DNA of 64,000 nt. Origin: Mangrovibrevibacter kandeliae (GTDB taxonomy: Bacteria > Pseudomonadota > Alphaproteobacteria > Rhizobiales > Rhizobiaceae). The stretch is taken from NCBI RefSeq assembly GCF_024519155.1, contig NZ_JANIFJ010000001.1:558001-622000 (forward strand), in the 5' to 3' direction. Shown piece after piece: positions 7,992 to 17,239 of this stretch; position 1 is the stretch's first letter, and the number at the start of each line of letters is the position of its first letter. Made by a program: the position numbers and the translations under genes. The notes under the pieces were generated by a model. The model made no database searches and had not been told where the DNA came from. It saw only the letters and a list, made by a program, of their open reading frames with translations.

Positions 7992-9515
7992 ATGCCCGAC
8001 TTCGGCTCCAAGTCCCCCAAGCGCAACCGCATCATTGCAGGCGCCCTCGCGGCCGGCGTCGCCGGCCTCGCCTTCACCGGCGGCGTGATGACCAACACCT
8101 CGTCGGTCTTCGCCGAGCCCGTGTCCGTACAGACGCCCGTCCAGAACACCGGCTTTGCCGACGTCGTGCAGAAGGTCTCGCCGGCCGTCGTCTCGGTGCG
8201 GGTGAAGGAGACGGTCACCCCGACCGCCGACGACGGCGACGATGGCGACATGGGCTCGCCCTTCGACGACCTGCCGAAGGATCATCCGCTCCGCCGCTTC
8301 TTCCAGTTCGGCAACCCCAACATGCCGCGCGGCGCCACCCCGCATCGCCAGGCGCCGCGCCAGGCGATGGCGCAGGGATCGGGCTTCTTCATCTCCGATG
8401 ACGGCTATCTGGTCACCAACAATCACGTGGTCGAGAACGGCTCGGACTTCACCGTCGTGCTCGACGACGGCACCGAACTGCCGGCCAAGCTGATCGGCAC
8501 CGACAAGCGCACCGATCTCGCCGTCCTCAAGGTCGATCCCAAGGGCCGCAAGTTCACCTATGTCGAGTTCGGCGACGACAACGCGGCGCGCGTCGGCGAC
8601 TGGGTGGTCGCGGTCGGCAATCCGTTCGGCCTTGGCGGCTCGGTGACCGCCGGCATCATCTCGGCCCGCGGCCGCGACATCGGCGCCGGACCCTATGACG
8701 ACTTCCTGCAGATCGACGCGGCGGTCAATCGCGGCAACTCGGGTGGCCCGGCCTTCAACCAGCAGGGCCAGGTGATTGGCGTCAACACGGCGATCTTCTC
8801 GCCCTCCGGCGGCAATGTCGGCATCGCCTTTGCCATCCCGGCCTCGACCGCCAAGTCGGTGGTTCAGTCGCTGCGCGAGCACGGCAACGTCCAGCGCGGC
8901 TGGCTCGGCGTACAGATCGCGCCGGTCACCGAGGACATCTCGGAGGCGGTCGGCCTGAAGGGCACGGACGGCGCCATCGTCACGCTGCCGCAGACGGACA
9001 CCCCGGCCGCGAAAGCCGGCATCCAGACCGGCGACGTCATCACTGCGGTGAACGGCGAGACGGTGTCGGGTCCGCGCGAGCTTGCCCGCAAGGTGGCGGA
9101 CTATCGTCCGGGCACGAAGATCGACGTGACGGTGTGGCGCGACAATGCCGCCAAGACCATCTCGGTCGAGCTTGGTGATCTCTCGACGCTGGACGAGTCG
9201 GCTTCGGCCGAGAACAACTCCGGCGGCGTTCCGGCCGATCCGTCCTCGCTCTCCGGCTACGGCCTGACGCTGACGCCGTCCGAGAACGGCCAGGGTGTCG
9301 TCGTCACCGACGTCGATCCGTCCTCGACCGCTGCCGACAAAGGCGTGGAGGCCGGCGACGTGATCGTCTCGGTCAACGGCAAGGCGGTCGCCTCGCAGGG
9401 TGACGTCGAGAAGGCCCTGCGCGATGCCGGGACTTCCGGTCGCAAGGCGGCTCTCTTCCAGCTGCGCAACAACGACCAGAACCGGTTCGTGGCGCTGCCC
9501 GTCCAGAAGGGCTGA
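7992..9515 (+). CDS. degP: Periplasmic serine protease DegP/HtrA
   Basis: A 507-residue Do-type protease: an N-terminal hydrophobic export segment (about 13-37), a trypsin-like domain with catalytic triad H145 (NNHVV), D175 (TDLAVLKV) and S250 (GNSGGPAF), then two PDZ domains (about 290-385 and 415-500). It degrades or refolds damaged periplasmic proteins. ATG 7992 follows AGAGGAAG. The gene comes 142 bp after ccmH and 93 bp before a response regulator gene on the same strand. This adjacency to an OmpR-type pair suggests envelope-stress control, as in other rhizobia. The family name is certain; which Deg paralogue it is in a given species is not. Confidence 0.93.
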   Translation: MPDFGSKSPKRNRIIAGALAAGVAGLAFTGGVMTNTSSVFAEPVSVQTPVQNTGFADVVQKVSPAVVSVRVKETVTPTADDGDDGDMGSPFDDLPKDHPLRRFFQFGNPNMPRGATPHRQAPRQAMAQGSGFFISDDGYLVTNNHVVENGSDFTVVLDDGTELPAKLIGTDKRTDLAVLKVDPKGRKFTYVEFGDDNAARVGDWVVAVGNPFGLGGSVTAGIISARGRDIGAGPYDDFLQIDAAVNRGNSGGPAFNQQGQVIGVNTAIFSPSGGNVGIAFAIPASTAKSVVQSLREHGNVQRGWLGVQIAPVTEDISEAVGLKGTDGAIVTLPQTDTPAAKAGIQTGDVITAVNGETVSGPRELARKVADYRPGTKIDVTVWRDNAAKTISVELGDLSTLDESASAENNSGGVPADPSSLSGYGLTLTPSENGQGVVVTDVDPSSTAADKGVEAGDVIVSVNGKAVASQGDVEKALRDAGTSGRKAALFQLRNNDQNRFVALPVQKG

Positions 9516-9540
9516 GCTTCATCCGCTCGAAGTGGGGCGC

Positions 9541-9563
9541 GCGGCGGGGTTCTGCCCTGCCGC
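9541..9563 (+). other. GC-rich stem-loop between degP and the regulator gene
   Basis: GCGGCGGGG (9541-9549), a 5-nt loop TTCTG, and CCCTGCCGC (9555-9563) form a 9-bp stem with one G-T pair, 25 bp after the degP stop. No U-run follows, so complete termination is unlikely. It may protect degP mRNA or lower readthrough into the regulator gene. Confidence 0.4.
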
Positions 9564-9608
9564 CGCCTGTAGTTTCCGTGTCGCGCAGCGTACTCGCCGC
9601 AAGGAGAG

Positions 9609-10322
9609 ATGACCGTGTCCGCTCTTTCCGCTACATCCAAGCCCATGCGCATTCTGATCGTCGAGGATGACCGTGAGGCTGCCGCCTATCTCCTGAAGGC
9701 TCTGAGGGAAGCCGGCCACGTCGCCGATCTCGCGGCCGACGGGGAGGAGGGTTTTCATCTCGCCGACAGCCGCGACTACGACGTCCTCGTGGTCGATCGC
9801 ATGCTGCCGCAGCGCGACGGTCTGTCCCTGATCTCGGCGTTGCGCGACAAGGGCAGCCGCGTGCCGGTGCTGATCCTCTCGGCGCTCGGCCAGGTCGACG
9901 ACCGCGTCACCGGTCTGCGCGCCGGGGGCGACGACTACCTGCCGAAGCCCTATGCCTTCGCCGAGCTCCTCGCCCGCGTCGAAGTGCTCGGCCGCCGGGG
10001 CGGTGGCAGCGATGTGGAGACCGCCTACAAGGTCGGCGATCTCGAACTCGACCGCCTGTCGCACGAGGTCAAGCGCGCCGGGAAGGCGATCACCCTGCAG
10101 CCGCGCGAATTCAGGCTCCTCGAATACATGATGCAGCACGCCGGTCAGGTGGTGACCCGCACGATGCTGCTCGAAAACGTCTGGGACTACCATTTCGACC
10201 CGCAGACCAACGTCATCGACGTCCACATCTCGCGCCTGCGCTCCAAGATCGAGCGCGACTTCGGCCCGCCGCTGCTGCACACCGTGCGCGGCGCCGGCTA
10301 TATCCTGCGCCCGGGCGAATAG
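9609..10322 (+). CDS. OmpR-family response regulator (CpxR-like position next to degP)
   Basis: A 237-residue regulator with a receiver domain (acidic VEDD near residue 19, phosphoacceptor D63 in LVVDRMLP, Lys in LPKPYAF) and a C-terminal winged helix ending 'TVRGAGYILRPG'. The first 12 residues are an extra leader; ATG 9609 has a strong Shine-Dalgarno (AAGGAGAG), while a second ATG at residue 13 begins the homologous part. The cognate kinase follows 3 nt after the stop. Its place between degP and glnE is a rhizobial arrangement. Control of envelope stress genes including degP is inference. Confidence 0.85.
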   Translation: MTVSALSATSKPMRILIVEDDREAAAYLLKALREAGHVADLAADGEEGFHLADSRDYDVLVVDRMLPQRDGLSLISALRDKGSRVPVLILSALGQVDDRVTGLRAGGDDYLPKPYAFAELLARVEVLGRRGGGSDVETAYKVGDLELDRLSHEVKRAGKAITLQPREFRLLEYMMQHAGQVVTRTMLLENVWDYHFDPQTNVIDVHISRLRSKIERDFGPPLLHTVRGAGYILRPGE

Positions 10323-10325
10323 CCG

Positions 10326-11735
10326 ATGCAGCGTCTGAGGGCGCTGATGCGCATGACGGCCGTCCGGCTGTCGGCGCTCTATCTCGGCCTCTTTGCCGTC
10401 TTCGCGGTGATCCTCGTCTTCTATGTCACCGGGACGGCGACCAGTCTTCTCGAACAGCAGACCCGCGACACCATCGACGAGGAGATCGACCAGCTGTCGC
10501 GCGTCTATCGCAGCGGCGGCATCGTCGGCCTCGTGCGGACGATCGACCGCCGGGCCCGCCAGCCGGGCGCCTCGCTCTACCTGATGACCGACCCGAGCGG
10601 GCGCATCCTCGCCGGCAACGTCGAGAGCCTGCAGCCCGGCACGCTCGACGATACCGGCTTCACCGACGAGGCCTTCGCCTATCGCCGCTTCACCGGCAGC
10701 GAGCGCGACGGGCGCCTGCACCTGGCTGTCGCCGAGGTGATGAGCCTGCCGAACGGGATGCGCATCCTCGTCGGACGCGACCAGACCGAGGTCGAGAGCT
10801 TCCGCTTCCTCGTCCGGCGGGCGCTGATCCTGGCGCTCGGACTGATGGGCATCATCGGGCTGCTCGTCTGGTTCGTGGTCGGGCGCCGGGCCCTGCAGCG
10901 GCTCGACCGAATGTCCTTCGCCAGCGCCCGGATTCTCGCCGGCGACCTGCACGAGCGGCTGCCGGTGACCGGTGCCGGCGACGAGTTCGATCGTCTGTCG
11001 GACAACCTCAACACGCTGCTCGGGCGGATCGCGCTCCTGCAGGAGGGCCTGCGGCAGGTGTCCGACAACATCGCGCACGATCTCAAGACGCCGCTGACGC
11101 GGTTGCGCAACAGGGCCGAAAACGCGCTTCACGATGCCGAGCCGGCCGATGCGTCCCGGCCGGCGCTGGAAGGGATGATCGGCGAGGCGGATCAGATGAT
11201 CCGCACGTTCGATGCGCTGTTGATGATCGCGCGGGTGGAGGCGGGTTTTCATCCTGCGGCGAAGGAGCCGGCCGACATCTCGGCCATCGTCGCCGACGTC
11301 GCCGAGTTGTACGAGCCGCTCGCCGAAGAAGCCGGTGCGGCGTTGCGGGTCGAGCCGTCGCCGCCGGTCCAGCTGAAGATCAGCCGCGAACTGATCGCGC
11401 AGGCCTTGTCGAACCTCCTTGAGAACGCACTGAAATACGCGACCGCCGACGGACGCCAGGCGACGGTGCGGGTCGGCGTCGAGGCGAGCGCGGAGCGCTG
11501 CGTGCTCTGGGTCGCCGACGACGGTCCCGGCATCCCCGCCGAAAAGCGCGGCCGGGTGCTGGAGCGCTTCTATCGGCTCGATGAAAGCCGCTCGAAGCCC
11601 GGTTCCGGCCTCGGTCTGTCGCTGGTGCAGGCGGTCGCGCAGCTGCACGGCGGGCGGTTGCGGCTTGAGGATGCCGCGCCGGGGCTTAAGGTCTGTCTCG
11701 ACCTGCCGCGGGACGACGAGAGCGATGGCGAATGA
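10326..11735 (+). CDS. Sensor histidine kinase paired with the degP-linked regulator
   Basis: A 469-residue kinase. Two transmembrane helices (about 15-37 and 160-182) flank a periplasmic domain of about 120 residues; HAMP follows, then the H-box 'NIAHDLKTPL' with H251, N-box 'NLLENALKYA', and G-boxes 'DDGPGIP' and 'GSGLGLSLV'. All autokinase residues are present. It begins 3 nt after the regulator stop and overlaps the glnE start by 11 nt. The periplasmic sensor has no motif I recognise, so the signal is unknown. Confidence 0.85.
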   Translation: MQRLRALMRMTAVRLSALYLGLFAVFAVILVFYVTGTATSLLEQQTRDTIDEEIDQLSRVYRSGGIVGLVRTIDRRARQPGASLYLMTDPSGRILAGNVESLQPGTLDDTGFTDEAFAYRRFTGSERDGRLHLAVAEVMSLPNGMRILVGRDQTEVESFRFLVRRALILALGLMGIIGLLVWFVVGRRALQRLDRMSFASARILAGDLHERLPVTGAGDEFDRLSDNLNTLLGRIALLQEGLRQVSDNIAHDLKTPLTRLRNRAENALHDAEPADASRPALEGMIGEADQMIRTFDALLMIARVEAGFHPAAKEPADISAIVADVAELYEPLAEEAGAALRVEPSPPVQLKISRELIAQALSNLLENALKYATADGRQATVRVGVEASAERCVLWVADDGPGIPAEKRGRVLERFYRLDESRSKPGSGLGLSLVQAVAQLHGGRLRLEDAAPGLKVCLDLPRDDESDGE

Positions 11736-14718
11736 CGGCGAACTGCACCTGAGGATCGGCGGAGCGGCCGATCTGCGGCCGGTCGACGTGGCAGCCGCCG
11801 ACGACGCTCTGCGCGATCTCGAGCACGCGGCGAACGGGGCCGGCCTCCCGCGGCTGGCCCGGCTGCTGCAGCGAGACGGGCACGGAGACCGGGCGCGCCT
11901 CGGTGCGGCGATGCAGCTCTCTCCCTATCTGCGCAGCACGATCCTGCGGTTTCCGCAGTGGCTCGACCAGCTCATCGACATCGGCGCCGACGAGCGCATC
12001 CGGGCGATCGTGGCAGGCCTCGAGGGGCAGCCGGAACCGGGCGAGAGCGACGGCACGATGATGCGCCGGCTGCGCCGGGACAAGCTCGAGGCGGCACTTC
12101 TCATCGCGCTGCGCGATCTGTTCGGCGCGGCGCACTGCCGTGAGACGACCCGCGACCTGTCCGATCTCGCTGAAGCGGCGACGGGCGCTGCGCTCCGCTT
12201 CTGCCTCGTCGAGGCGCACCAGCGCGGCCGCATCCGCCTGCCGGATCCCGCACAGCCGGAAGCCGGCTGCGGCCTGTTCGTCCTCGCGATGGGCAAGCTC
12301 GGCGGCGGCGAGCTGAACTATTCGAGCGACATCGACCTGATCTGCCTGTTCGATCCCGATGCGCCCGCCGTCATCGACCGGCTCGAGAGCGTCGAGACAT
12401 TCTCGCGCATCGTGCGGCGGGTCGTCCGGATGCTGAACGAGCGCACCGGCGACGGCTATGTCTTCCGCACCGACCTGCGGCTGAGGCCCGATCCGAGCGC
12501 GATGCCGCTCGCGGTGCCGGTGCCGGCCGCCTTGCACTACTACGAGAGCGCCGGTCGCGGCTGGGAGCGGGCCGCGATGATCAAGGCGCGCGCGATCGCC
12601 GGCGACAGGCCCGCGGGCGAAGAGTTTCTCGGCGAGATCGTGCCCTTCGTCTGGCGGCGCCACCTCGATTTCACGGCCATTGAGGAGATCCGCGCGATGA
12701 AGCAGCGGATCGACAGCCATCGCGGCTTCGACGCGATCGGCATCGCCGGGCACGATCTGAAGCTCGGTCGTGGCGGCATCCGGGAGATCGAGTTCTTTGC
12801 CCAGACCCAGCAGCTGATCGCCGGCGGACGGGCGCCGCAGCTGCGCGTCCTGCGCACCGAGGAGGCGCTGCGGCTGCTCGCGGACGGCGGATGGGTGGAG
12901 CCGGCGACCGCAACCCGTCTGACCGATGCCTACTGGGCGCTCCGCCGGGCCGAGCATGCGGTGCAGATGCTGGCGGACGAGCAGAGCCACACGCTGCCGG
13001 CCCGCGAGGACGATCTGCTGCGGATCGCCCGGCTGCTCGGCCTGCCGACCATCGAGGCCCTGGCGGACCAGCTTCTCGGCCACATGCGGTTCGTCGACTC
13101 CTGCTTCGGCGGAATGTTCTCCGACTCGCGACACGGCGAGCGGGGCGGCGAACTCGGCGAGCGCTTCGGCGGCGACGACGATCCAGACGCGCTGGATCGG
13201 CTCGCCGGCCTCGGCTTCCAGCGCCCGGCCGACATTCTGCGCATCGTCGAGACCTGGCGCGCGGGTCGCTACCGCGCGACGCGCTCGGAAGCCGCACGAC
13301 GGCACTTGTCGCGGGTGCTGGGGCCGCTGCTCGCGGCCCTTGCGGCCGGGCGGGATCCGGACGCGGCGGTGGCGGCCTTCGACGAGTTCCTGAAGGGCCT
13401 GCCCGCCGGACTGCAGCTGTTCTCGCTGCTCGCCTCGCATCCGCCGCTGCTGGATCTCCTTGCCCTCGTCATCACGGCGGCGCCCCGCCTCTCGCAGACC
13501 ATCGCCGCCCGCCCGCATGTCTTCGACGCGCTGATCGACCCCGCCTTCTTCCGCGAGGTGCCGAGCCCGGCGGTTCTCGGTGCGCGGCTGGAGGCGTTCG
13601 TCGCCGTCTCGACCGGCTACGAGGACACGCTCGCGCGGCTGCGCATCTTCGCGTCCGAGCAGCGCTTCCTGATCGGCGCGCGGCTTCTCGGCGGCAGCAT
13701 CGAGGGCGAGACTGCGGCGCCCGCCTACACCACGCTCGCCGAACTCGTCGTCGACACGGCGCTGCAGGCCGCCGAGGCCGAGTTCGCCGAGCGGCACGGC
13801 CACGTGGCGGGCGGCCGCATCGCGCTCCTCGCCATGGGCAAGCTCGGCAGCCGCGAGATGACGGCCGGCTCCGACCTCGACCTGATCCTGCTCTACGACC
13901 ACGACCCGGACGCCGAGCAGTCCGACGGCGAGAAGCCGCTGCCGCCGAGCGTCTACTACACCCGGCTGACGCAGCGGCTGATCGCGGCGCTGACGGCGCG
14001 CATGGGCGAGGGGGTGCTCTACGAGGTCGATTTCCGCCTGCGCCCGTCCGGCAACAAGGGGCCGCTCGCGACCCACATCGACGCCTTCAGCCGCTACCAG
14101 GCCAACGAGGCTTGGACCTGGGAGCGCATGGCGCTGACCCGCTCGCGCTGCATTGCCGGCGATCCGGATCTGAGGGCGGAGGCGGAGGCTGCGATCCGCG
14201 ACCTTCTGGCCGCGCGGCGCGATCCGCAGACGCTCCGGCGTGACGTCGCGGCCATGCGACAGCGCATCGACCGCGACAAGCCGCCGTCGGGCCCGCTCGA
14301 CCTCAAGCTGCGGGCCGGCGGGGTGATCGATCTGGAGTTTCTTGCGCAGTGGGCGGTGCTGGCCGGCGTCGTGCCCCTCGATGCCGTCGGCCGCGCCACG
14401 GCGGAGGTGCTCGCTGCGGCGCAGGGAACGGCGGAATTTGCGCGGCTCGTGCCGTCGGCGGATCTCGCTGCGGCGGCGCGGACCTACACCCGGCTGGTCC
14501 AGCTGGTGCGGCTCGGGCCGGAACAGGCGCGGCACGTTGCGGATCTTCCGCCGCGTCTGGCGGAACGGGTCGCCACCGCTCTGGATCTGCCCTCTGCAGA
14601 CGGGCTCGAAGCGACGCTCGATGCTGTCGCCGGGCGAGTGCGGGCAGCCTTCGCTGCACTGCTCCCGCTGGGTGCCGAGAGCGCCGACGGGGATCCGCGA
14701 CGGCCGGCGGAGCGGTGA
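11725..14718 (+). CDS. glnE: Glutamine synthetase adenylyltransferase/deadenylase GlnE
   Basis: A 997-residue bifunctional enzyme that adds AMP to, or removes it from, glutamine synthetase in response to PII and glutamine. Two nucleotidyltransferase modules are visible: an N-terminal deadenylase-type one with 'GGGELNYSSDIDL' (near 190) and a C-terminal adenylyltransferase one with 'GSREMTAGSDLDLILLYD' (near 710). Each supplies the paired aspartates (DxD) for metal binding. Length fits the family (about 950-1000). The ATG at 11725 overlaps the preceding kinase gene by 11 nt, which suggests coupled translation although the functions differ. Confidence 0.95.
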   Translation: MANDGELHLRIGGAADLRPVDVAAADDALRDLEHAANGAGLPRLARLLQRDGHGDRARLGAAMQLSPYLRSTILRFPQWLDQLIDIGADERIRAIVAGLEGQPEPGESDGTMMRRLRRDKLEAALLIALRDLFGAAHCRETTRDLSDLAEAATGAALRFCLVEAHQRGRIRLPDPAQPEAGCGLFVLAMGKLGGGELNYSSDIDLICLFDPDAPAVIDRLESVETFSRIVRRVVRMLNERTGDGYVFRTDLRLRPDPSAMPLAVPVPAALHYYESAGRGWERAAMIKARAIAGDRPAGEEFLGEIVPFVWRRHLDFTAIEEIRAMKQRIDSHRGFDAIGIAGHDLKLGRGGIREIEFFAQTQQLIAGGRAPQLRVLRTEEALRLLADGGWVEPATATRLTDAYWALRRAEHAVQMLADEQSHTLPAREDDLLRIARLLGLPTIEALADQLLGHMRFVDSCFGGMFSDSRHGERGGELGERFGGDDDPDALDRLAGLGFQRPADILRIVETWRAGRYRATRSEAARRHLSRVLGPLLAALAAGRDPDAAVAAFDEFLKGLPAGLQLFSLLASHPPLLDLLALVITAAPRLSQTIAARPHVFDALIDPAFFREVPSPAVLGARLEAFVAVSTGYEDTLARLRIFASEQRFLIGARLLGGSIEGETAAPAYTTLAELVVDTALQAAEAEFAERHGHVAGGRIALLAMGKLGSREMTAGSDLDLILLYDHDPDAEQSDGEKPLPPSVYYTRLTQRLIAALTARMGEGVLYEVDFRLRPSGNKGPLATHIDAFSRYQANEAWTWERMALTRSRCIAGDPDLRAEAEAAIRDLLAARRDPQTLRRDVAAMRQRIDRDKPPSGPLDLKLRAGGVIDLEFLAQWAVLAGVVPLDAVGRATAEVLAAAQGTAEFARLVPSADLAAAARTYTRLVQLVRLGPEQARHVADLPPRLAERVATALDLPSADGLEATLDAVAGRVRAAFAALLPLGAESADGDPRRPAER

Positions 14719-14753
14719 GCGGCGGCGGCGCTTCGGAGCGGTCCTGCGGAGTC

Positions 14754-17102
14754 TCAGGCCGCTTCGTGGATCCGGTTCGGCTCGCTCTTGGGCCGGGCGA
14801 GCGGCATGCGCAGCGACACGATGGTGCCCTTGTCGACCTCTGAGGCGATGCGGATCGCGCCGCCATGCAGTTCCACCAGCGAGCGGGCGATGGCAAGGCC
14901 GAGCCCGGTGCCCTTGTTTGTACGGGTCAGTTCGTTCTCGACCTGCTCGAACGGCCGCCCGAGCGTCTTCAGCGACGCCTTCGGGATGCCGATGCCGGTG
15001 TCGGCGACGGTGAACACCGCAGCGCTCCCGACGGTCTTCGCCCGGATCACCACGCTGCCGCCGGCATCGGTGAACTTCACCGCGTTGGCGAGGAGGTTGA
15101 GCAGGATCTGCTTGGTGGCGCGACGGTCGGCGACGGCGCGAAGCGTCGGCGCACAGTCGCAGCGCAGCGTCAGATCCTTCTGCTCGGCCGCGATCTCGAC
15201 GATCTTCAGCGCTTCGCCCAGGATCTCGCCGAGATCCAGGTCTTCCGGCGACAGGATCAGTCGGCCGGCCTCGATCTTCGACATGTCGAGAATGTCGTTG
15301 ATCAGCTTCAGGAGGTAGTGGCCGCTCTGATGGATGTCGTCGGCATATTCGGTGTACTTGTCGCAGCCGAGCGGGCCGAAGCTTGCCTCGCGCATGATCT
15401 CCGAGAAGCCGATGATGGCGTTCAGCGGCGTGCGCAGTTCGTGCGACATGTTGGCGAGGAAGGTCGTCTTGGCCCGGTTGGCGCTTTCGGCCCGTTCCTT
15501 CTCGAGGATGTAGCTGTCGTTCATCTGCGACAGCTGGAAGGCCTTGGCTTCGGCGTCCCGGCGCGAGATCGACAGGTCGCTGATGGTGGCCGTGAGGCGT
15601 CGCTCCGAATCGCTCAGCCGCTCCTGGTGGACCTTGAGCTGGGTGATGTCGGTGCCGATCGAGACGAGGCCGCCATCGATCGTGCGCCGCTCGGAGATCT
15701 GCAGCCAGCGGCCGTCCGGCAGCAGCGCCTCGCTGACCCGCTGGCCCTCGACGAAGCTCGGATTGGTGAGCGTGCGCATCTCGATCGGCTTGCGCGCCGT
15801 CGCCATCAGCTCGTCGTAGGGAGTGCCGGGGCGCACGTTCTCCGGGGCCAGCCCGAAGACCTCCTGATACTTCGAGTTGCACAGGACGAGCTGGTTGCGG
15901 CTGTCCAGGAGAACGAAGGTTTCGGAGATGTTCTCGACCGCGTGCTGCAGACGATCGTTGGCTTCGTCGGTGCTGCGGGCGAGCGCCTGCTGCTCGCTGA
16001 CGTCGACGGCGATGCCGATGAGGTGGAGCTCGTTCTCGGCGCTGCGCATCACCTCGGCACGGGCGCGCAGCCAGACGAAGCTGCCGTCGGCGCGCATCAT
16101 GCGGAAGCTGCGGTCGAGGAACTTGATCTTGCCCGCGGCCACCGCGCGCGCCACGTCGTAGAGGCTGCCATCGTCCGGATGCAGCAGCGGGGCGACGTCG
16201 CCGAAGGACAGCACGCCCTCGCGCGGCGTCATTCCCAGCATTTCGTACATCGAGCGCGACCAGTACATGCGGCCGCGCGCAAGATCCCAGTCCCACAGGC
16301 CGCAATGGCCACGCGACAGGGCCGTGTCGACCCGCTGGTGCGCTTCCAGGTAGATCGCGTCCGCTTCCCGGGCCCGCGCCGACTGCCGGAAGTAGGCGAA
16401 CAGGATCACCAGCATCAGCAGGCTGGTTCCGGCAAACAGGCTGACGTTCAGCGACACCGACTGGCGCCAGGGCGCCAGCAGTTGCGCCTGCGGCTGGATG
16501 AAGACGATCGTGCCGAGCGGGGCCGCCAGCGTCGCGCCGGCGACGAGCGCCGGGTCGCCGTCGAGCGTCGTCTCGAGCACGCCGGCGCGTTCGCCGAACA
16601 CCAGCAACGGCTGGGCACCCGACAGGACGTCGTTGATGTTCTTGCCGATGAAGATCTCGTAGCCGGGGAGCGAGGCGATCACCCGGCCGCTTTCGTCGAC
16701 GACCAGGGCAAAGCGGCCGTTGGTGGCCAGTTCCGGCGGCACGCCGCTGGTCAGCAGGGCGTTCACGGCATCGGCGACGGGCATGGTGCCCCGGTCGACT
16801 GCGGCGCTCTCGGCCTTGAGGAGGGCGGAGGCGACCTTCAGGGTTGCCGTGGCCGCTGTTTCGAGGCGTTGCCGGTAGTCCAGCAGCGCGGCGCCGCGGG
16901 CACAGGCAAGGAAGATGAGGAACAGGGCGATGAGGACGGGGATGGTGCGGCGGATGGCTGGCTCCGCTTCCAGGAGACGTTGATACGCAGGTTGGGCGAT
17001 GAGGCGGGCATTGCCCACAACCTCAGCGCGTGCCTTCAGCAGGTCCTCGAACCGAGACAAACGTCTCCCTGCTGCGGGCACGCTCGAAGCGTCCACGCTC
17101 AT
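14754..17102 (-). CDS. PAS-domain sensor histidine kinase
   Basis: A 782-residue kinase. One transmembrane helix near 50-70 and a second near 215-240 flank an extracytoplasmic sensor. PAS-type domains follow ('WSRSMYEMLGMTP', then 'NQLVLCNSKYQEVFGL'), then a short coiled region, the H-box 'NMSHELRTPL' with H554, N-box 'NLLANAVKFTD', and G-boxes 'ADTGIGIP' and 'GTGLGLAIA'. I chose the start at 17102 because AGAGGAA lies about 10 nt upstream; an ATG at 17174 would add 24 residues without a ribosome site. No receiver domain and no adjacent regulator gene are seen, so it is an orphan kinase. It converges with glnE. Confidence 0.82.
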   Translation of the reverse strand: MSVDASSVPAAGRRLSRFEDLLKARAEVVGNARLIAQPAYQRLLEAEPAIRRTIPVLIALFLIFLACARGAALLDYRQRLETAATATLKVASALLKAESAAVDRGTMPVADAVNALLTSGVPPELATNGRFALVVDESGRVIASLPGYEIFIGKNINDVLSGAQPLLVFGERAGVLETTLDGDPALVAGATLAAPLGTIVFIQPQAQLLAPWRQSVSLNVSLFAGTSLLMLVILFAYFRQSARAREADAIYLEAHQRVDTALSRGHCGLWDWDLARGRMYWSRSMYEMLGMTPREGVLSFGDVAPLLHPDDGSLYDVARAVAAGKIKFLDRSFRMMRADGSFVWLRARAEVMRSAENELHLIGIAVDVSEQQALARSTDEANDRLQHAVENISETFVLLDSRNQLVLCNSKYQEVFGLAPENVRPGTPYDELMATARKPIEMRTLTNPSFVEGQRVSEALLPDGRWLQISERRTIDGGLVSIGTDITQLKVHQERLSDSERRLTATISDLSISRRDAEAKAFQLSQMNDSYILEKERAESANRAKTTFLANMSHELRTPLNAIIGFSEIMREASFGPLGCDKYTEYADDIHQSGHYLLKLINDILDMSKIEAGRLILSPEDLDLGEILGEALKIVEIAAEQKDLTLRCDCAPTLRAVADRRATKQILLNLLANAVKFTDAGGSVVIRAKTVGSAAVFTVADTGIGIPKASLKTLGRPFEQVENELTRTNKGTGLGLAIARSLVELHGGAIRIASEVDKGTIVSLRMPLARPKSEPNRIHEAA

Positions 17103-17239
17103 ATGTTTCAGTTCCTCTGGAATCCGCCGCCGCAGTGATTCGAAACGCCGCACATCCGAATCATCCGCAATCAATCAGACGCGAATCAGCTTGTCCAGAG
17201 CTTGAAATCGCACGGACTCATCTAGCGATGACAAACAAG

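Noticed and set aside
11686-16305. A 1539-codon minus-strand open frame across glnE and the PAS kinase
   Set aside because: It overlaps glnE antisense and the kinase out of frame. Its composition is that of a shadow frame.
14865-17138. A 757-codon plus-strand open frame opposite the PAS kinase
   Set aside because: It is antisense to a well-supported kinase and has no recognisable domain.
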